NCBI RefSeq assembly: GCF_025642155.1 | Contig: NZ_CP106798.1 | Span: 3,100,001 to 3,164,000 of the forward strand | Source of the DNA: Streptomyces sp. HUAS 15-9 | GTDB taxonomy: Bacteria > Actinomycetota > Actinomycetes > Streptomycetales > Streptomycetaceae | Direction: 5' to 3' | Length of the DNA: 64,000 nucleotides | Part shown: in pieces, positions 7,888 through 16,944 of the stretch | How positions within the stretch are numbered: the first letter of the stretch is position 1 | How the letters are laid out: each line of letters opens with the position of its first letter | The notes under the pieces: model-generated | Database searches by the model: none | Seen by the model: only the letters and a program-made list of their open reading frames with translations | Told to the model about the DNA's origin: nothing | Position numbers and translations under genes: made by a program

Positions 7888-8988
7888 GTGTCCTTGTCCG
7901 CCGTCCTACTGGCTGCCGGTTCGTCGCCGTCGCCGACTCCCGGCGAGCCGGCGACCCCGGCGGTCCCCACGCTCCAGGACGCCCAGGAAAGCGCGACCAA
8001 CGCCGCCGGCTGGGTCGAGCAGAACTGGTCGACGTGGCTCGCCATCGGACTCAGGGTCCTGCTGATCCTGGTGATCGCGGCGATCCTGAGAAAGGTCGTG
8101 CTGCGGGCCATCACCAAGCTGATCGACCGGATGAACCGGACCGTCCAGACGATGGACGGCACCGCGCTCGGCGGCCTGCTGGTCAACGTGGAGCGGCGTC
8201 GCCAGCGCTCGCAGGCGATCGGCTCGGTGCTCAGGTCGGTCGCCTCGTTCCTGATCCTCGGCACGGCCGCGCTGATGATCCTGGCCACGTTCCAGATCAA
8301 CCTGGCCCCGCTGCTGGCGTCCGCCGGTGTCGCGGGTGTGGCGATCGGTTTCGGTGCCCGCAACCTGGTCACCGACTTCCTCTCCGGCGTGTTCATGATC
8401 CTCGAGGACCAGTACGGCGTCGGCGACCAGATCGACGCGGGCGTCGCCTCGGGCGAGGTCATCGAGGTCGGCCTGCGGGTGACCAAGATGCGCGGCGCCA
8501 ACGGCGAGATCTGGTACGTCCGCAACGGCGAGGTCAAGCGCATCGGCAACCTGTCCCAGGGCTGGGCGACGGCCGGGGTGGACGTGACGGTGAGGTCCTC
8601 CGAAGACCTGGACCGAGTCAAGGCCACCCTCGACGAGGTCGCCGAGCAGATGAGCAAGGAGGAGCCCTGGAACGAGCTCCTGTGGGGCCCGATCGAGGTC
8701 CTGGGCCTGGACTCGGTCCTGATCGACTCGATGGTGGTCCGCGTCTCGGCCAAGACCATGCCCGGCAAGTCGGTGACCGTCGAGCGCGAGCTCCGCTGGC
8801 GCATCAAGCGCGCCTTCGACGCGGCGCAGATCCGCATCGTGGGCGGCGAAACGGCCGTGGTGGCGGACGAGACCCCCGACCCCACGGCGGTGGTCGCGGC
8901 CCCGTCGGTGTTCTCCAACGCTGACTCCCCGCAGTCGATGGCAGCGACACCGATCGCTCCGCAGCGGGCGGCGCCTCCTATCAAGTAG
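7888..8988 (+). CDS. Small-conductance mechanosensitive channel, MscS family
   Basis: A 366-residue channel that opens under membrane tension to release solutes after osmotic downshift. GTG 7888 is chosen because GGAGGT sits seven bases upstream; an in-frame GTG at 7864 lies before that ribosome site. There are three membrane helices: about 44-64, 115-140 and a pore helix with the Gly/Ala packing LLASAGVAGVAIGFGARNLV. The latter is followed by TDFLSGVFMILEDQYGVGDQI, the diagnostic MscS beta-domain entry. A cytoplasmic alpha/beta domain follows, then a disordered Ala/Pro-rich tail (about 325-366). It is monocistronic with a terminator after it. Confidence 0.93.
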   Translation: MSLSAVLLAAGSSPSPTPGEPATPAVPTLQDAQESATNAAGWVEQNWSTWLAIGLRVLLILVIAAILRKVVLRAITKLIDRMNRTVQTMDGTALGGLLVNVERRRQRSQAIGSVLRSVASFLILGTAALMILATFQINLAPLLASAGVAGVAIGFGARNLVTDFLSGVFMILEDQYGVGDQIDAGVASGEVIEVGLRVTKMRGANGEIWYVRNGEVKRIGNLSQGWATAGVDVTVRSSEDLDRVKATLDEVAEQMSKEEPWNELLWGPIEVLGLDSVLIDSMVVRVSAKTMPGKSVTVERELRWRIKRAFDAAQIRIVGGETAVVADETPDPTAVVAAPSVFSNADSPQSMAATPIAPQRAAPPIK

Positions 8989-9063
8989 GGGCACGGAATC
9001 CGAGGAACGGTTTCAGCACACTCGTTCGAGTGAACAGCCGGGGCATCCGGCGCCGCGCAGGCG

Positions 9064-9096
9064 CTGGGTGCCCCATCGTTCTGCCGGGGCACCCAG
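9064..9096 (+). terminator. Hairpin downstream of the MscS gene
   Basis: Eleven bases at 9064-9074 pair with 9086-9096 around an eleven-base loop. A smaller perfect dyad CACTCG-TT-CGAGTG lies at 9019-9032. Both are between the channel gene and the Uma2 gene and most likely end the channel transcript. Confidence 0.6.
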
Positions 9097-9137
9097 GGCG
9101 GGATTAGCCTGGCACCAGCATGACGAGGAGAACCGCG

Positions 9138-9758
9138 ATGAGCGCCGAACCGATCATGGAGCCGGTGATGACGCAGCAGGACCCCATCGATTTGTTGATC
9201 GCGTTCGAGGAGGCGTCTGTGGCGCCGACTCGGCCCGAGTTCATCGAGGGGACCGTCATCGTGTCACCGCAGCCGAACCACGAACACAACCACGGCGCGT
9301 TCAAGCTCGCCGTCCAGTTCTTCACCGTGGGGTTCGATCTGGCGGGCGTGGGAAATGGCTTTCGGGCCGCCGGCAAGGACGGCAACACGATGGCTCTCGT
9401 CATCCCTGATTTCTACATCCTGCGCCGAGAGCCGACCGAACTCGATGAGTCGTACCGCAGAGCCAACAAGGGCTGGTATCCCATCGACATGATCGCCCTC
9501 GTAGGCGAGGTCACCTCCACCAACCACGAGATCGACACCGGCCTCAAATTCCGCACCTACGCCGCCGCCGGCGTCCCCGTCTACGTCCTCATCGACCGCC
9601 ACGCCAAGACGGCCCACTGCTACACCGACCCCGTCCTCCCCGGCGACGACCCCACCGAGGCCTACTACAACACCGACCACAAGGTCGGCCTCGGCGACCC
9701 GCTCCCCCTCCCGGCCCCCTACCCCACGCTGGACACGGCCCCGTTCCTCACCGACTGA
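9138..9758 (+). CDS. Uma2-family (DUF820) PD-(D/E)XK-fold protein
   Basis: A 206-residue member of the Uma2 family, a restriction-endonuclease-like fold expanded in Streptomyces and cyanobacteria, of unknown cellular role. ATG 9138 is preceded by GAGGAG; an in-frame ATG at 9120 lies upstream of that site. The fold is shown by EFIEGTVIVSPQPNHEHN, the core PDFYILRRE with the first acidic residue, ALVGEVTSTNHEID with the catalytic-type Glu, then K-F-RTYAAAGVPVYVLID. It stands alone between terminators with no toxin, methylase or mobile-element partner. Nuclease activity is plausible from the fold only. Confidence 0.88.
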   Translation: MSAEPIMEPVMTQQDPIDLLIAFEEASVAPTRPEFIEGTVIVSPQPNHEHNHGAFKLAVQFFTVGFDLAGVGNGFRAAGKDGNTMALVIPDFYILRREPTELDESYRRANKGWYPIDMIALVGEVTSTNHEIDTGLKFRTYAAAGVPVYVLIDRHAKTAHCYTDPVLPGDDPTEAYYNTDHKVGLGDPLPLPAPYPTLDTAPFLTD

Positions 9759-9777
9759 GCCGGCCGAGGCCCACCCC

Positions 9778-9817
9778 ACCGCCCCCGAGGTAACGAGTCT
9801 GTTGCCTCGGGGGCGGT
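9778..9817 (+). terminator. Terminator after the Uma2 gene
   Basis: A perfect 13-base stem (9778-9790 with 9805-9817) encloses a 14-base AT-richer loop. It ends six bases before the proposed csnR -35 box, so it insulates the csn promoter from read-through. Confidence 0.8.
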
Positions 9818-9822
9818 GTCTA

Positions 9823-9879
9823 TTGACGCCCCCTTCGTCCTGGGCTTACGTTCCTTCCACCCAATAGGAAACTTTCCTA
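9823..9879 (+). promoter_or_regulatory. csn operon promoter with CsnR operator palindrome
   Basis: A TTGACG hexamer at 9823-9828 and TACGTT at 9847-9852 (18-base spacing) make a plausible vegetative promoter. Transcription would start near 9860. Immediately after lies TAGGAAACTTTCCTA (9865-9879), a perfect 15-base palindrome matching the known CsnR operator core (AGGAAA-TTTCCT) of chitosanase genes. A repressor bound there would block transcription of its own operon. The promoter is inferred; the palindrome is seen directly. Confidence 0.8.
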
Positions 9880-9989
9880 ACAGTGATCAACGGCGATCGA
9901 CGGCGTACCCCGCCCGATGATCACCGGGTGGACTTCCCGCCCAGGTCACTGGGAAGCTGGTCAGTCGGAAAGGCAGGTGTCGAACCCCC

Positions 9990-11201
9990 ATGGCAGGAAC
10001 CGCCGGTACGCCGGGCACCCCGCGCGTCCTGCGCGCCATGAACGACCGCGCCGCACTGGACCTGCTGCTGGAGCACGGCCCGCTGTCGCGCACGCGGATC
10101 GGAAAGCTCACCGGCCTCTCCAAGCCGACCGCCTCCCAGCTGCTGGCCCGTCTGGAGTCGGCGGGACTGGTCCGGGCCACCGGCACCAGCGAGGGCCGGC
10201 CAGGCCCCAGCGCGCAGCTGTACTCGGTCGACCCGGCCGCCGCGTACGCCGCCGGGCTCGACGTCACCCCCGGCCGCATCCGCGCCGCCGTCGCCGACAT
10301 CACCGGGCGCACGGTGGGCGAGTACGAACTCCCGACCCCGGGACGGCGTCCCGCCCATCCGGTCGTCCAGCAGGTCACCGACGCCCTGGACGGCGCGGTG
10401 AAGGCGGCGGGGCTGGCCCGGGGCGACGTCCACCGGCTGGTCATCGGCACACCCGGCGCCTTCGACCCCAACACCGGCCGGCTGCGCTACGCCTCCCATC
10501 TGCCCGGCTGGCACTCCCCCGCGCTGCTCGACGAACTCGCGGCCGCGCTGCCGATGCCGGTGGAGTACGAGAACGACGTGAACCTCGTCGCGATAGCCGA
10601 GCAGCGGCTGGGCGCGGCCCGGGGCCACGCGGACTTCGTGCTCCTGTGGAACCAGGAGGGCCTCGGCGCCGCCCTGGTCCTCGGCGGACGGCTGCACCGC
10701 GGCTGGACCGGCGGCGCGGGCGAGGTCGGCTTCCTGCCGGTGCCGGGCACTCCCCTGGTGCGCCAGGTGACCAAGGCCAACAGCGGCGGCTACCAGGAGC
10801 TGGCCGGTTCACAGGCCGTACCCCGGCTGGCCCGGGAGCTCGGCATCGAGGACCTGCCGACAGGCCCGCACGAGGAAGTCGCCGCCGAACTCGTGGCCCG
10901 GGCCGCCGACCACACCACCGGACCCCACCGCGAGCTGCTGCGGACGTACGCGACCCGGCTCGCCACCGGTCTCGCCTCCCTCGTCTCCGTCCTCGACCCC
11001 GAACTCGTCGTCCTCAGCGGCGCCGCCCTCACCGCCGGCGGCGAGGTGCTGCGCGCTCTCGTCCAGGCCGAACTGGAGGAGCTGGCGGCGCCGCGTCCGC
11101 GGCTCGTCGTCGGCGACGTCCGTGAACACCCCGTGCTGCGCGGCGCTTTGGAGACCGCGCTGGCTGCCACCCGCGACGAGGTCTTCGACACCTCGCACTG
11201 A
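9990..11201 (+). CDS. csnR: ROK-family repressor of chitosan-oligosaccharide genes (CsnR-like)
   Basis: A 403-residue ROK transcriptional regulator. Residues 15-75 form a MarR-type winged helix (LLEHGPLSRTRIGKLTGLSK with recognition helix SQLLARLESAGL). Residues 90-400 are the ROK sugar-binding fold: VIGTPGAFDPNTG, NDVNLVAIAEQRLGAARG and the truncated zinc-site region GWTGGAGEVGFLPV. The classical ROK kinase CxCGxxGC zinc motif is absent, as in CsnR proteins. It heads an operon of importer, GH4 enzyme and kinase, behind a CsnR palindrome. The expected job is repression relieved by chitosan-derived oligosaccharides. The assignment rests on context, fold and operator together. Confidence 0.85.
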   Translation: MAGTAGTPGTPRVLRAMNDRAALDLLLEHGPLSRTRIGKLTGLSKPTASQLLARLESAGLVRATGTSEGRPGPSAQLYSVDPAAAYAAGLDVTPGRIRAAVADITGRTVGEYELPTPGRRPAHPVVQQVTDALDGAVKAAGLARGDVHRLVIGTPGAFDPNTGRLRYASHLPGWHSPALLDELAAALPMPVEYENDVNLVAIAEQRLGAARGHADFVLLWNQEGLGAALVLGGRLHRGWTGGAGEVGFLPVPGTPLVRQVTKANSGGYQELAGSQAVPRLARELGIEDLPTGPHEEVAAELVARAADHTTGPHRELLRTYATRLATGLASLVSVLDPELVVLSGAALTAGGEVLRALVQAELEELAAPRPRLVVGDVREHPVLRGALETALAATRDEVFDTSH

Positions 11202-11277
11202 GCCCTCGTACCTCCCCCCTCTCCTTCCGCCTCCTCTCTCCTCTCTCACCCACGCCCCGTCCCTGGGAGACCTCGCC

Positions 11278-12621
11278 ATGCCCACACCCATACCCGGAGT
11301 CGCCCGAAAGGCGGCTTTTGCCCTCACCGCCTCCGCCGTCCTGCTCACCACCGCCTGTACCGGCCAGTCGAGTTCGGGCGCCGACGACGACGCCTCCAAG
11401 GACACCACCATCAACTTCTGGCACGCCTGGAGCGCGCCGAACGAGGTCGCCGGGATCAAGGCGCTGATCGCCGGCTTCGAGAAGGCCCACCCCAACATCC
11501 ATGTGAACGTCGTCGGCAACATGACCGACGACAAGATCAACCAGGCGCTCCGCACCGGCGGCGATCGGGCCCCCGACGTCATCTCCTCCTTCACCACCAA
11601 CAACGTCGGCAAGTTCTGTTCGTCGGGCGCCCTGGTCGATCTGAACCCCTTCTTCAAGAAGTCGGGCATCGACCCGGAGACGACCTTCCCGAAGGCGATG
11701 AACGAGTACACCCGGTTCGACGGCAACCGCTGCTCGGTGCCGCTGCTGGGTGACGCGTACGGGCTCTACTACAACAAGACGGCGTTCGAGAAGGCGGGCA
11801 TCACCGACCCGCCGAAGACCTGGTCCGAATTCGAGGCCGACGCCAAGAAGCTGACGATCACCCAGGGCAACAGTTACAAGCAGCTCGGATTCATGCCGAA
11901 CTACCACGGCTGGGAATCCACCACGGAGCACTACTTCGCCCAGTTCTCCCCGACGTACTTCAACAGCAGCGGAAAGTCGGAGCTTGCCAAGGACCCGGCG
12001 TTCGAGGCCGGTTTCAAGCTGCAGAAGAAGCTCGTCGACGAACTCGGCGGATTCCAGAAGCTGGAGAAGTTCCGCTCCACGCTCGGCGACGAATGGGGCG
12101 CCAAGCACCCCTTCCACACCGGCCAGGTCGCCATGCAGCTCGACGGCGAGTGGCGCCTGGGCATGGCCGAGGAGGCCAAGCCGAAGTTTGAGATCGGCGT
12201 CGCTCCCTTGCCCGTCCCCGACGACCGGGCGTCCCAGTACGGCAAGGGCTACATCACCGGCACCATCGCGGGCATCGCCGCCACCAGCAAGAAGCAGAAC
12301 GCGGCCTGGGAGCTGGTGAAGTACATGACCACCGACACGGACGCGGTGGTGGGCTTCTCCAACGCCATCCACAACGTGCCGTCCACGCTGGCCGCGCTGA
12401 AGTCGCCGAAGCTGAAGTACGACCCGCGGTTCAAGACGTTCCTGGACATCGCCGCGAACCCGAATTCGACGACGACGCCCGCCTCGATCAACGGCGGTGT
12501 GTACCTGGTGACGATCCAGCAGTTCGGATACGACTACGAGAGCGGAAAGGCCACCGATCTGAAGGCGGGGCTGAAGAAGACGGCCGCGCAGATCGACACG
12601 GACATCGCCCAGGCGAAGTGA
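11278..12621 (+). CDS. csnE: Sugar-binding lipoprotein of the csn ABC importer
   Basis: A 447-residue extracellular solute-binding protein of family 1. ATG 11278 gives a clean lipoprotein signal (VARKAAFALTASAVLLTTAC, lipobox Cys near residue 26); an upstream in-frame extension runs into csnR. The mature part starts INFWHAWSAPNE and contains the usual PDVISSFTTNNVGKF and GLYYNKTAFEKAGI hinge blocks. It captures oligosaccharide, presumably glucosamine oligomers, at the membrane surface for the two downstream permeases. No ATPase is encoded here, so the importer likely shares the housekeeping MsiK-type ATPase, as is normal in Streptomyces. The stop overlaps the next start. Confidence 0.88.
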   Translation: MPTPIPGVARKAAFALTASAVLLTTACTGQSSSGADDDASKDTTINFWHAWSAPNEVAGIKALIAGFEKAHPNIHVNVVGNMTDDKINQALRTGGDRAPDVISSFTTNNVGKFCSSGALVDLNPFFKKSGIDPETTFPKAMNEYTRFDGNRCSVPLLGDAYGLYYNKTAFEKAGITDPPKTWSEFEADAKKLTITQGNSYKQLGFMPNYHGWESTTEHYFAQFSPTYFNSSGKSELAKDPAFEAGFKLQKKLVDELGGFQKLEKFRSTLGDEWGAKHPFHTGQVAMQLDGEWRLGMAEEAKPKFEIGVAPLPVPDDRASQYGKGYITGTIAGIAATSKKQNAAWELVKYMTTDTDAVVGFSNAIHNVPSTLAALKSPKLKYDPRFKTFLDIAANPNSTTTPASINGGVYLVTIQQFGYDYESGKATDLKAGLKKTAAQIDTDIAQAK

Positions 12622-13562
12622 TGAGCGCCATCACTCTCGCGTCGAAGCGCCGCCGGGCGGCGCTTCGCACGGCCGCCTTCATGTCGCCCTGGCTGATCGG
12701 CTTCGCGGTGTTCTTCGCGTATCCGCTGATCTCGACGGTGTATTTCTCGTTCATGCACTACGACGGTTTCAAACCGCCGACGTGGAGCGGAACGAAGAAC
12801 TGGACGTACGTCTTCGAGCACTATCCCCTCTTCTGGCCCGCCCTGCGCAACACCCTGTGGCTGGTCCTCGTGATGGTCACCCTCCGGGTCGTCTTCGGAC
12901 TCGGCGTCGGCATGCTCATCACGAAGATCAAGACGGGTACGGGCGTCTTCCGCACCCTGTTCTACCTGCCCTACCTCGCCCCGCCGGTCGCGGCCACGAT
13001 GGCCTTCGCCTTCCTGCTCAACCCCGGTACGGGCCCGGTCAACTCGCTCCTGGAGAAGGCCGGCATCCCGGCGCCGGGCTGGTTCAACGACCCGGCCTGG
13101 TCCAAGCCGGCCCTCACGCTGCTGGCCCTGTGGGGCGTCGGCGACCTCATGGTCATCTTCATGGCCGCGCTGCTCGACGTGCCGACGGAGCAGTACGAGG
13201 CGGCCGAGCTGGACGGCGCGTCGGCCTGGCAGCGCTTCCGGTACGTCACGCTGCCGAACATCTCCCCCATCGTGATGTTCGCGGTCGTCACCGGAGTGAT
13301 CCAGACGATGCAGTACTACACACAGCCACTGATCGCGGGGAAGGTCGCCTCCGGTGTGATCCAGGGCGCGGGCACGCAGTTCGAGCCCGGCTACCCGGAG
13401 AAGTCCACGCTCACCCTCCCGCAACTCGTCTACAACCTCGGCTTCCAGCGCTTCGACTACGGCTCCGCGTGTGTCGTCGCCCTCGTCCTCTTCGCCCTGT
13501 CGATGGTGTTCACCGCGTTCCTGATGCGGCGCCGGGGCGGTCTCATCCAGGCAGGTGACTGA
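12621..13562 (+). CDS. csnF: ABC sugar permease, MalF type
   Basis: A 313-residue permease with six predicted helices. The ATG at 12621 shares its A with the preceding stop (TGATG); a GTG at 12618 is also possible. The first helix is MSPWLIGFAVFFAYPLIS. The cytoplasmic EAA loop, which contacts the ATPase, is EQYEAAELDGASAWQRFRYV. It pairs with the next gene to form the heteromeric membrane channel of the csn importer. Coupling to both neighbours is tight (overlap and two-base gap). Confidence 0.9.
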   Translation: MSAITLASKRRRAALRTAAFMSPWLIGFAVFFAYPLISTVYFSFMHYDGFKPPTWSGTKNWTYVFEHYPLFWPALRNTLWLVLVMVTLRVVFGLGVGMLITKIKTGTGVFRTLFYLPYLAPPVAATMAFAFLLNPGTGPVNSLLEKAGIPAPGWFNDPAWSKPALTLLALWGVGDLMVIFMAALLDVPTEQYEAAELDGASAWQRFRYVTLPNISPIVMFAVVTGVIQTMQYYTQPLIAGKVASGVIQGAGTQFEPGYPEKSTLTLPQLVYNLGFQRFDYGSACVVALVLFALSMVFTAFLMRRRGGLIQAGD

Positions 13563-13564
13563 CC

Positions 13565-14458
13565 ATGGCCCAGGTACTGGACAAGCCGGTGGAGCTGCGC
13601 CCTGCCGCGTCGCCCGCCGAGCGCACCGCCCGCCGCAGGGCGCTCCTGGAGTGGATCGCGGTCCACTCCCTCGGGCTCGCCGCCGCCCTCTTCTTCACCC
13701 TGCCGTTCGTGTTCGTGTTCCTGACCTCGCTGATGAGCGACAGCCAGGCGCTGAGCCGGGATCTGATCCCGCACACCTGGGAGTGGGGCAACTACAAAAA
13801 GGTGTTCGACACCCCGGGCTTTCTGACCTGGTGGAAGAACACCCTGATCTACGCCGGCCTGGGCACCGTCCTCACGGTCCTGTCGTCGGTCCCGGTGGCG
13901 TACGCGCTCGCCAAGTTCCGCTTCCGGGGCCGGAATCTGTCACTCATGCTGGTGATCTCGATGATGATGCTGCCACCGCAGGTGATCATCATCCCGATGT
14001 ATCTGTTCTGGGCGAAGCAGCTCGATCTGTCCGGGACGCTGTGGCCGCTGATGATCCCGATGGCGTTCGGCGACGCGTTCTCCATCTTCCTGCTGCGCCA
14101 GTTCCTGATGACCATCCCCAACGAGTATCTGGACGCGGCCCGGGTGGACGGCTGCGGCGAGCTGCGGACTTTGCTGAAGGTCGTCCTGCCCATGGCGAAG
14201 CCCGGCATCGCGGCCGTCGCGCTCTTTCAGTTCTTCTACGCCTGGAACGACTACTTCGGCCCGCAGATCTACGCGTCCGAGAACCCGGGCGCCTGGACGC
14301 TGAGCTACGGCCTGGAGTCCTTCAAGGGCGCGCACCACACCGACTGGAACCTCACCATGGCCGCGACGGTGCTGGTCATGGCCCCCGTGATCCTCGTGTT
14401 CTTCTTCGCACAGAAGGCGTTTGTCGAGGGCGTCACGCTCACCGGAGTGAAGGGTTGA
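13565..14458 (+). CDS. csnG: ABC sugar permease, MalG type
   Basis: A 297-residue permease with six helices, starting at ATG two bases after the previous stop. Its first membrane helix is SLGLAAALFFTLPFVFVFLT and the EAA loop is NEYLDAARVDGCGELRTLLK. The substrate-facing helix contains VISMMMLPPQVIIIPMYLFW, typical of MalG-type subunits. With CsnE and CsnF it completes the importer except for the ATPase. Confidence 0.9.
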   Translation: MAQVLDKPVELRPAASPAERTARRRALLEWIAVHSLGLAAALFFTLPFVFVFLTSLMSDSQALSRDLIPHTWEWGNYKKVFDTPGFLTWWKNTLIYAGLGTVLTVLSSVPVAYALAKFRFRGRNLSLMLVISMMMLPPQVIIIPMYLFWAKQLDLSGTLWPLMIPMAFGDAFSIFLLRQFLMTIPNEYLDAARVDGCGELRTLLKVVLPMAKPGIAAVALFQFFYAWNDYFGPQIYASENPGAWTLSYGLESFKGAHHTDWNLTMAATVLVMAPVILVFFFAQKAFVEGVTLTGVKG

Positions 14459-14548
14459 ACCGTTCATGCTGTGCTCACCCGGGGGACAACCCCCGGACCC
14501 CCGGCCTCTGATCACCGCCCCCGGCACCAGAAAGCGAGGGATCCTTCA

Positions 14549-15814
14549 GTGAAACTCACCGTGGTCGGCGGAGGCTCGACCTACACCCCCGAACTCATCG
14601 ACGGCTTCGCCCGGCTCCGGGACACCCTGCCCATCGAGGAGCTGGTGCTGGTCGACCCGGCCGCCGAACGCCTGGAGCTGGTCGGCGGCCTGGCCCGCCG
14701 GATCTTCGCAAAGCAGGGCCACGCGGGCCGGATCGTCACCACGTCCGACCTGGACGCGGGCGTCGACGGCGCCGACGCCGTGCTGCTCCAGCTCCGCGTC
14801 GGCGGGCAGGCGGCCCGGCAGCAGGACGAGACCTGGCCCCTGGAGTGCGGCTGCATCGGCCAGGAGACCACCGGCGCGGGCGGTCTCGCCAAGGCGCTGC
14901 GGACGGTGCCCGTCGTCCTCGACATCGCGGAGCGGGTGCGGCGCGCCAACCCGCGTGCCTGGATCATCGACTTCACCAACCCGGTGGGCATCGTGACCCG
15001 TGCGCTGCTCCAGGCCGGACACCGGGCCGTCGGGCTGTGCAACGTGGCGATCGGCTTCCAGCGGAAGTTCGCGGCGCTGCTCGGCGTGGCACCGGCCGAC
15101 GTCCATCTGGAGCACGTCGGCCTCAACCACCTCACCTGGGAGACAGGTGTACGCCTCGGCGGCCCCGAGGGCGAGAACGTCCTGCCGAAGCTGCTGGCCG
15201 AACACGGCGACGCCGTCGCCGACGACCTGCGGCTGCCCCGTCCGCTCCTGGACCGACTTGGCGTGATCCCCTCGTACTACCTGCGCTACTTCTACGCGCA
15301 CGACGCGGTGGTGCGGGAGCTGCGCACCAAGCCCTCCCGGGCGGCGGAAGTGGCCGCCATGGAACGCGAACTGCTGCGGATGTACGGCGATCCGGCCCTG
15401 GACGAGAAGCCGGAGCTGCTCGCCGAGCGGGGCGGCGCCTACTACTCGGAGGCCGCCGTGGACCTGGCCGCGTCGCTGCTGGGCGGCGCCGGCAGCACGT
15501 ACCAGGTGGTGAACGCGTACAACCGGGGCACGCTGCCCTTCCTGCCGGACGACGCGGTGATCGAGGTGCAGGCGGCGGTCGGCCCGAAGGGACCCGTCCC
15601 GCTGCCGGTGCCCGCGGTGGACCCGCTGTTCGCCGGCCTGGTGGCGAACGTGACCGCGTACGAGGAGCTGGCCCTGGAGGCGGCGCTGCGCGGCGGCCGG
15701 GACCGGGTCTTCAAGGCACTGCTGTCCCATCCGCTGATCGGCCAGTACGAGTACGCCGAAGCCCTGACCGACCGACTGGTCGCGCACAACCGGGAGCACC
15801 TCGCGTGGGCCTGA
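14549..15814 (+). CDS. csnH: GH4-family NAD-dependent glycosidase
   Basis: A 421-residue glycoside hydrolase family 4 enzyme. GTG 14549 starts the dinucleotide-binding motif directly (KLTVVGGGSTYTPELIDGF). GH4 enzymes cleave glycosides by an NAD+/Mn2+ oxidation-elimination route. The metal and catalytic region is seen in GCIGQETTGAGG, DFTNPVGIVTRAL, CNVAIGFQRK (metal-ligand Cys) and GLNHLTWE (metal-ligand His). GH4 members often use 6-phosphoglycosides, and a sugar kinase overlaps this gene, so phosphorylation may precede cleavage. The substrate in this operon is probably a glucosamine oligomer. It follows csnG after a 90-base gap. Confidence 0.88.
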   Translation: MKLTVVGGGSTYTPELIDGFARLRDTLPIEELVLVDPAAERLELVGGLARRIFAKQGHAGRIVTTSDLDAGVDGADAVLLQLRVGGQAARQQDETWPLECGCIGQETTGAGGLAKALRTVPVVLDIAERVRRANPRAWIIDFTNPVGIVTRALLQAGHRAVGLCNVAIGFQRKFAALLGVAPADVHLEHVGLNHLTWETGVRLGGPEGENVLPKLLAEHGDAVADDLRLPRPLLDRLGVIPSYYLRYFYAHDAVVRELRTKPSRAAEVAAMERELLRMYGDPALDEKPELLAERGGAYYSEAAVDLAASLLGGAGSTYQVVNAYNRGTLPFLPDDAVIEVQAAVGPKGPVPLPVPAVDPLFAGLVANVTAYEELALEAALRGGRDRVFKALLSHPLIGQYEYAEALTDRLVAHNREHLAWA

Positions 15815-16776
15815 CCGCAAGTGTCCTCGCCATCGACGCGGGCAACAGCAAGACCGACGTCGCGGTGCTGACGAGGGACGGGAACGTCCTGGCCACGGCA
15901 CGCGGCGGCGGGTTCCGGCCGCCCGCGGTGGGTGTGGAGACGGCGGTGGACGAACTGGCCGCGGCCATCGCGCGGGCCTACGCCGACGCCGGGGTCACCT
16001 CCGTCTCCCATGTCTCGGCCTGTCTGGCGAACGCCGATCTGCCCGTGGAGGAGGAACAGCTGGCGACCGCGCTGCACGCGCGCGGGTGGGGCGCGTCGGT
16101 GGAGGTCCGCAACGACACGTTCGCGATCCTGCGGGCGGGCGTGGCCGAGCCGCGCGGTGTGGCGGTGGTCTGCGGCGCGGGCATCAACTGCGTCGGCATG
16201 CGCCCCGACGGGCGCACCGCCCGTTTCCCGGCCCTCGGCCGTATCTCCGGCGACTGGGGCGGCGGCTGGGGGCTGGCCGAGGAGGCGCTGTGGTTCGCGG
16301 CCCGCGCGGAGGACGGGCGCGGGGGCCCGACGGAACTGACCCGGACCCTTCCGGCCCACTTCGGGCTCGACTCGATGTACGCGCTCATCGAGGCCCTGCA
16401 CCTGGAGCACGTCGCGCACGCCCGGCGCCATGAGTTGACGCCGGTGCTGTTCGAGACGGCCGCGCGCGGTGACGCGGTGGCGCGCTCGGTCGTCGCGCGT
16501 CTGGCCGAGGAGGTGGTGACCATGGCCACCGTCGCCCTGACCCGGCTCCGGCTGCTCGACGAGGAGACGCCCGTGCTGCTGGGCGGGGGTGTCCTCACCG
16601 CCGGCCACCCCCAACTCGACGACGGCATCCGGGACCTGCTGTCGGCGCGGGCACCGAAGGCGGTGGCGCGCGTGGTGACGGCGAGCCCGGTGCTGGGGGC
16701 GGCGCTGCTGGGGCTCGACCGGGTGGGCGCGGGCGCGCAGGCGCAGGAGCGGGCGCGGGCCCACTGGGAGTCCTGA
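15805..16776 (+). CDS. csnK: BadF/BadG-type sugar kinase (GlcNAc/GlcN kinase-like)
   Basis: A 323-residue ASKHA-fold kinase. GTG 15805 overlaps the GH4 stop by ten bases. The phosphate-1 motif is LAIDAGNSKTDVAVL; phosphate-2 is VCGAGINCVGM; the adenosine motif is PVLLGGGVLTAGHPQL. It lacks ROK zinc cysteines and fits the BadF/BadG/BcrA/BcrD group that includes N-acetylglucosamine kinases. In the csn operon it most likely phosphorylates glucosamine units or short oligomers after import, feeding amino-sugar metabolism. It is the last csn gene; a 168-base gap with no clear hairpin precedes the signalling island. Confidence 0.87.
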   Translation: MGLTASVLAIDAGNSKTDVAVLTRDGNVLATARGGGFRPPAVGVETAVDELAAAIARAYADAGVTSVSHVSACLANADLPVEEEQLATALHARGWGASVEVRNDTFAILRAGVAEPRGVAVVCGAGINCVGMRPDGRTARFPALGRISGDWGGGWGLAEEALWFAARAEDGRGGPTELTRTLPAHFGLDSMYALIEALHLEHVAHARRHELTPVLFETAARGDAVARSVVARLAEEVVTMATVALTRLRLLDEETPVLLGGGVLTAGHPQLDDGIRDLLSARAPKAVARVVTASPVLGAALLGLDRVGAGAQAQERARAHWES

Positions 16777-16944
16777 GCGGGGCGGCCCGCACCAGGGAAC
16801 CGAACAGATTCCCGCAGCGTATTCATGGGCAGGGGTGGTGCGGACACCGCACCGCGCCGTAAGTCGACTGGACTGCGATCCGATCAAGATCCAGTGAAGG
16901 CCGGTGCGGAATGTCGGTCCGGGCAGCGATACTGGCGGCGAACG

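Noticed and set aside
7036..9758. Restriction or defence island made of the HNH nuclease and Uma2 protein
   Set aside because: They are separated by a channel gene and terminators, have no methylase or other defence partner, and both are common stand-alone chromosomal families.
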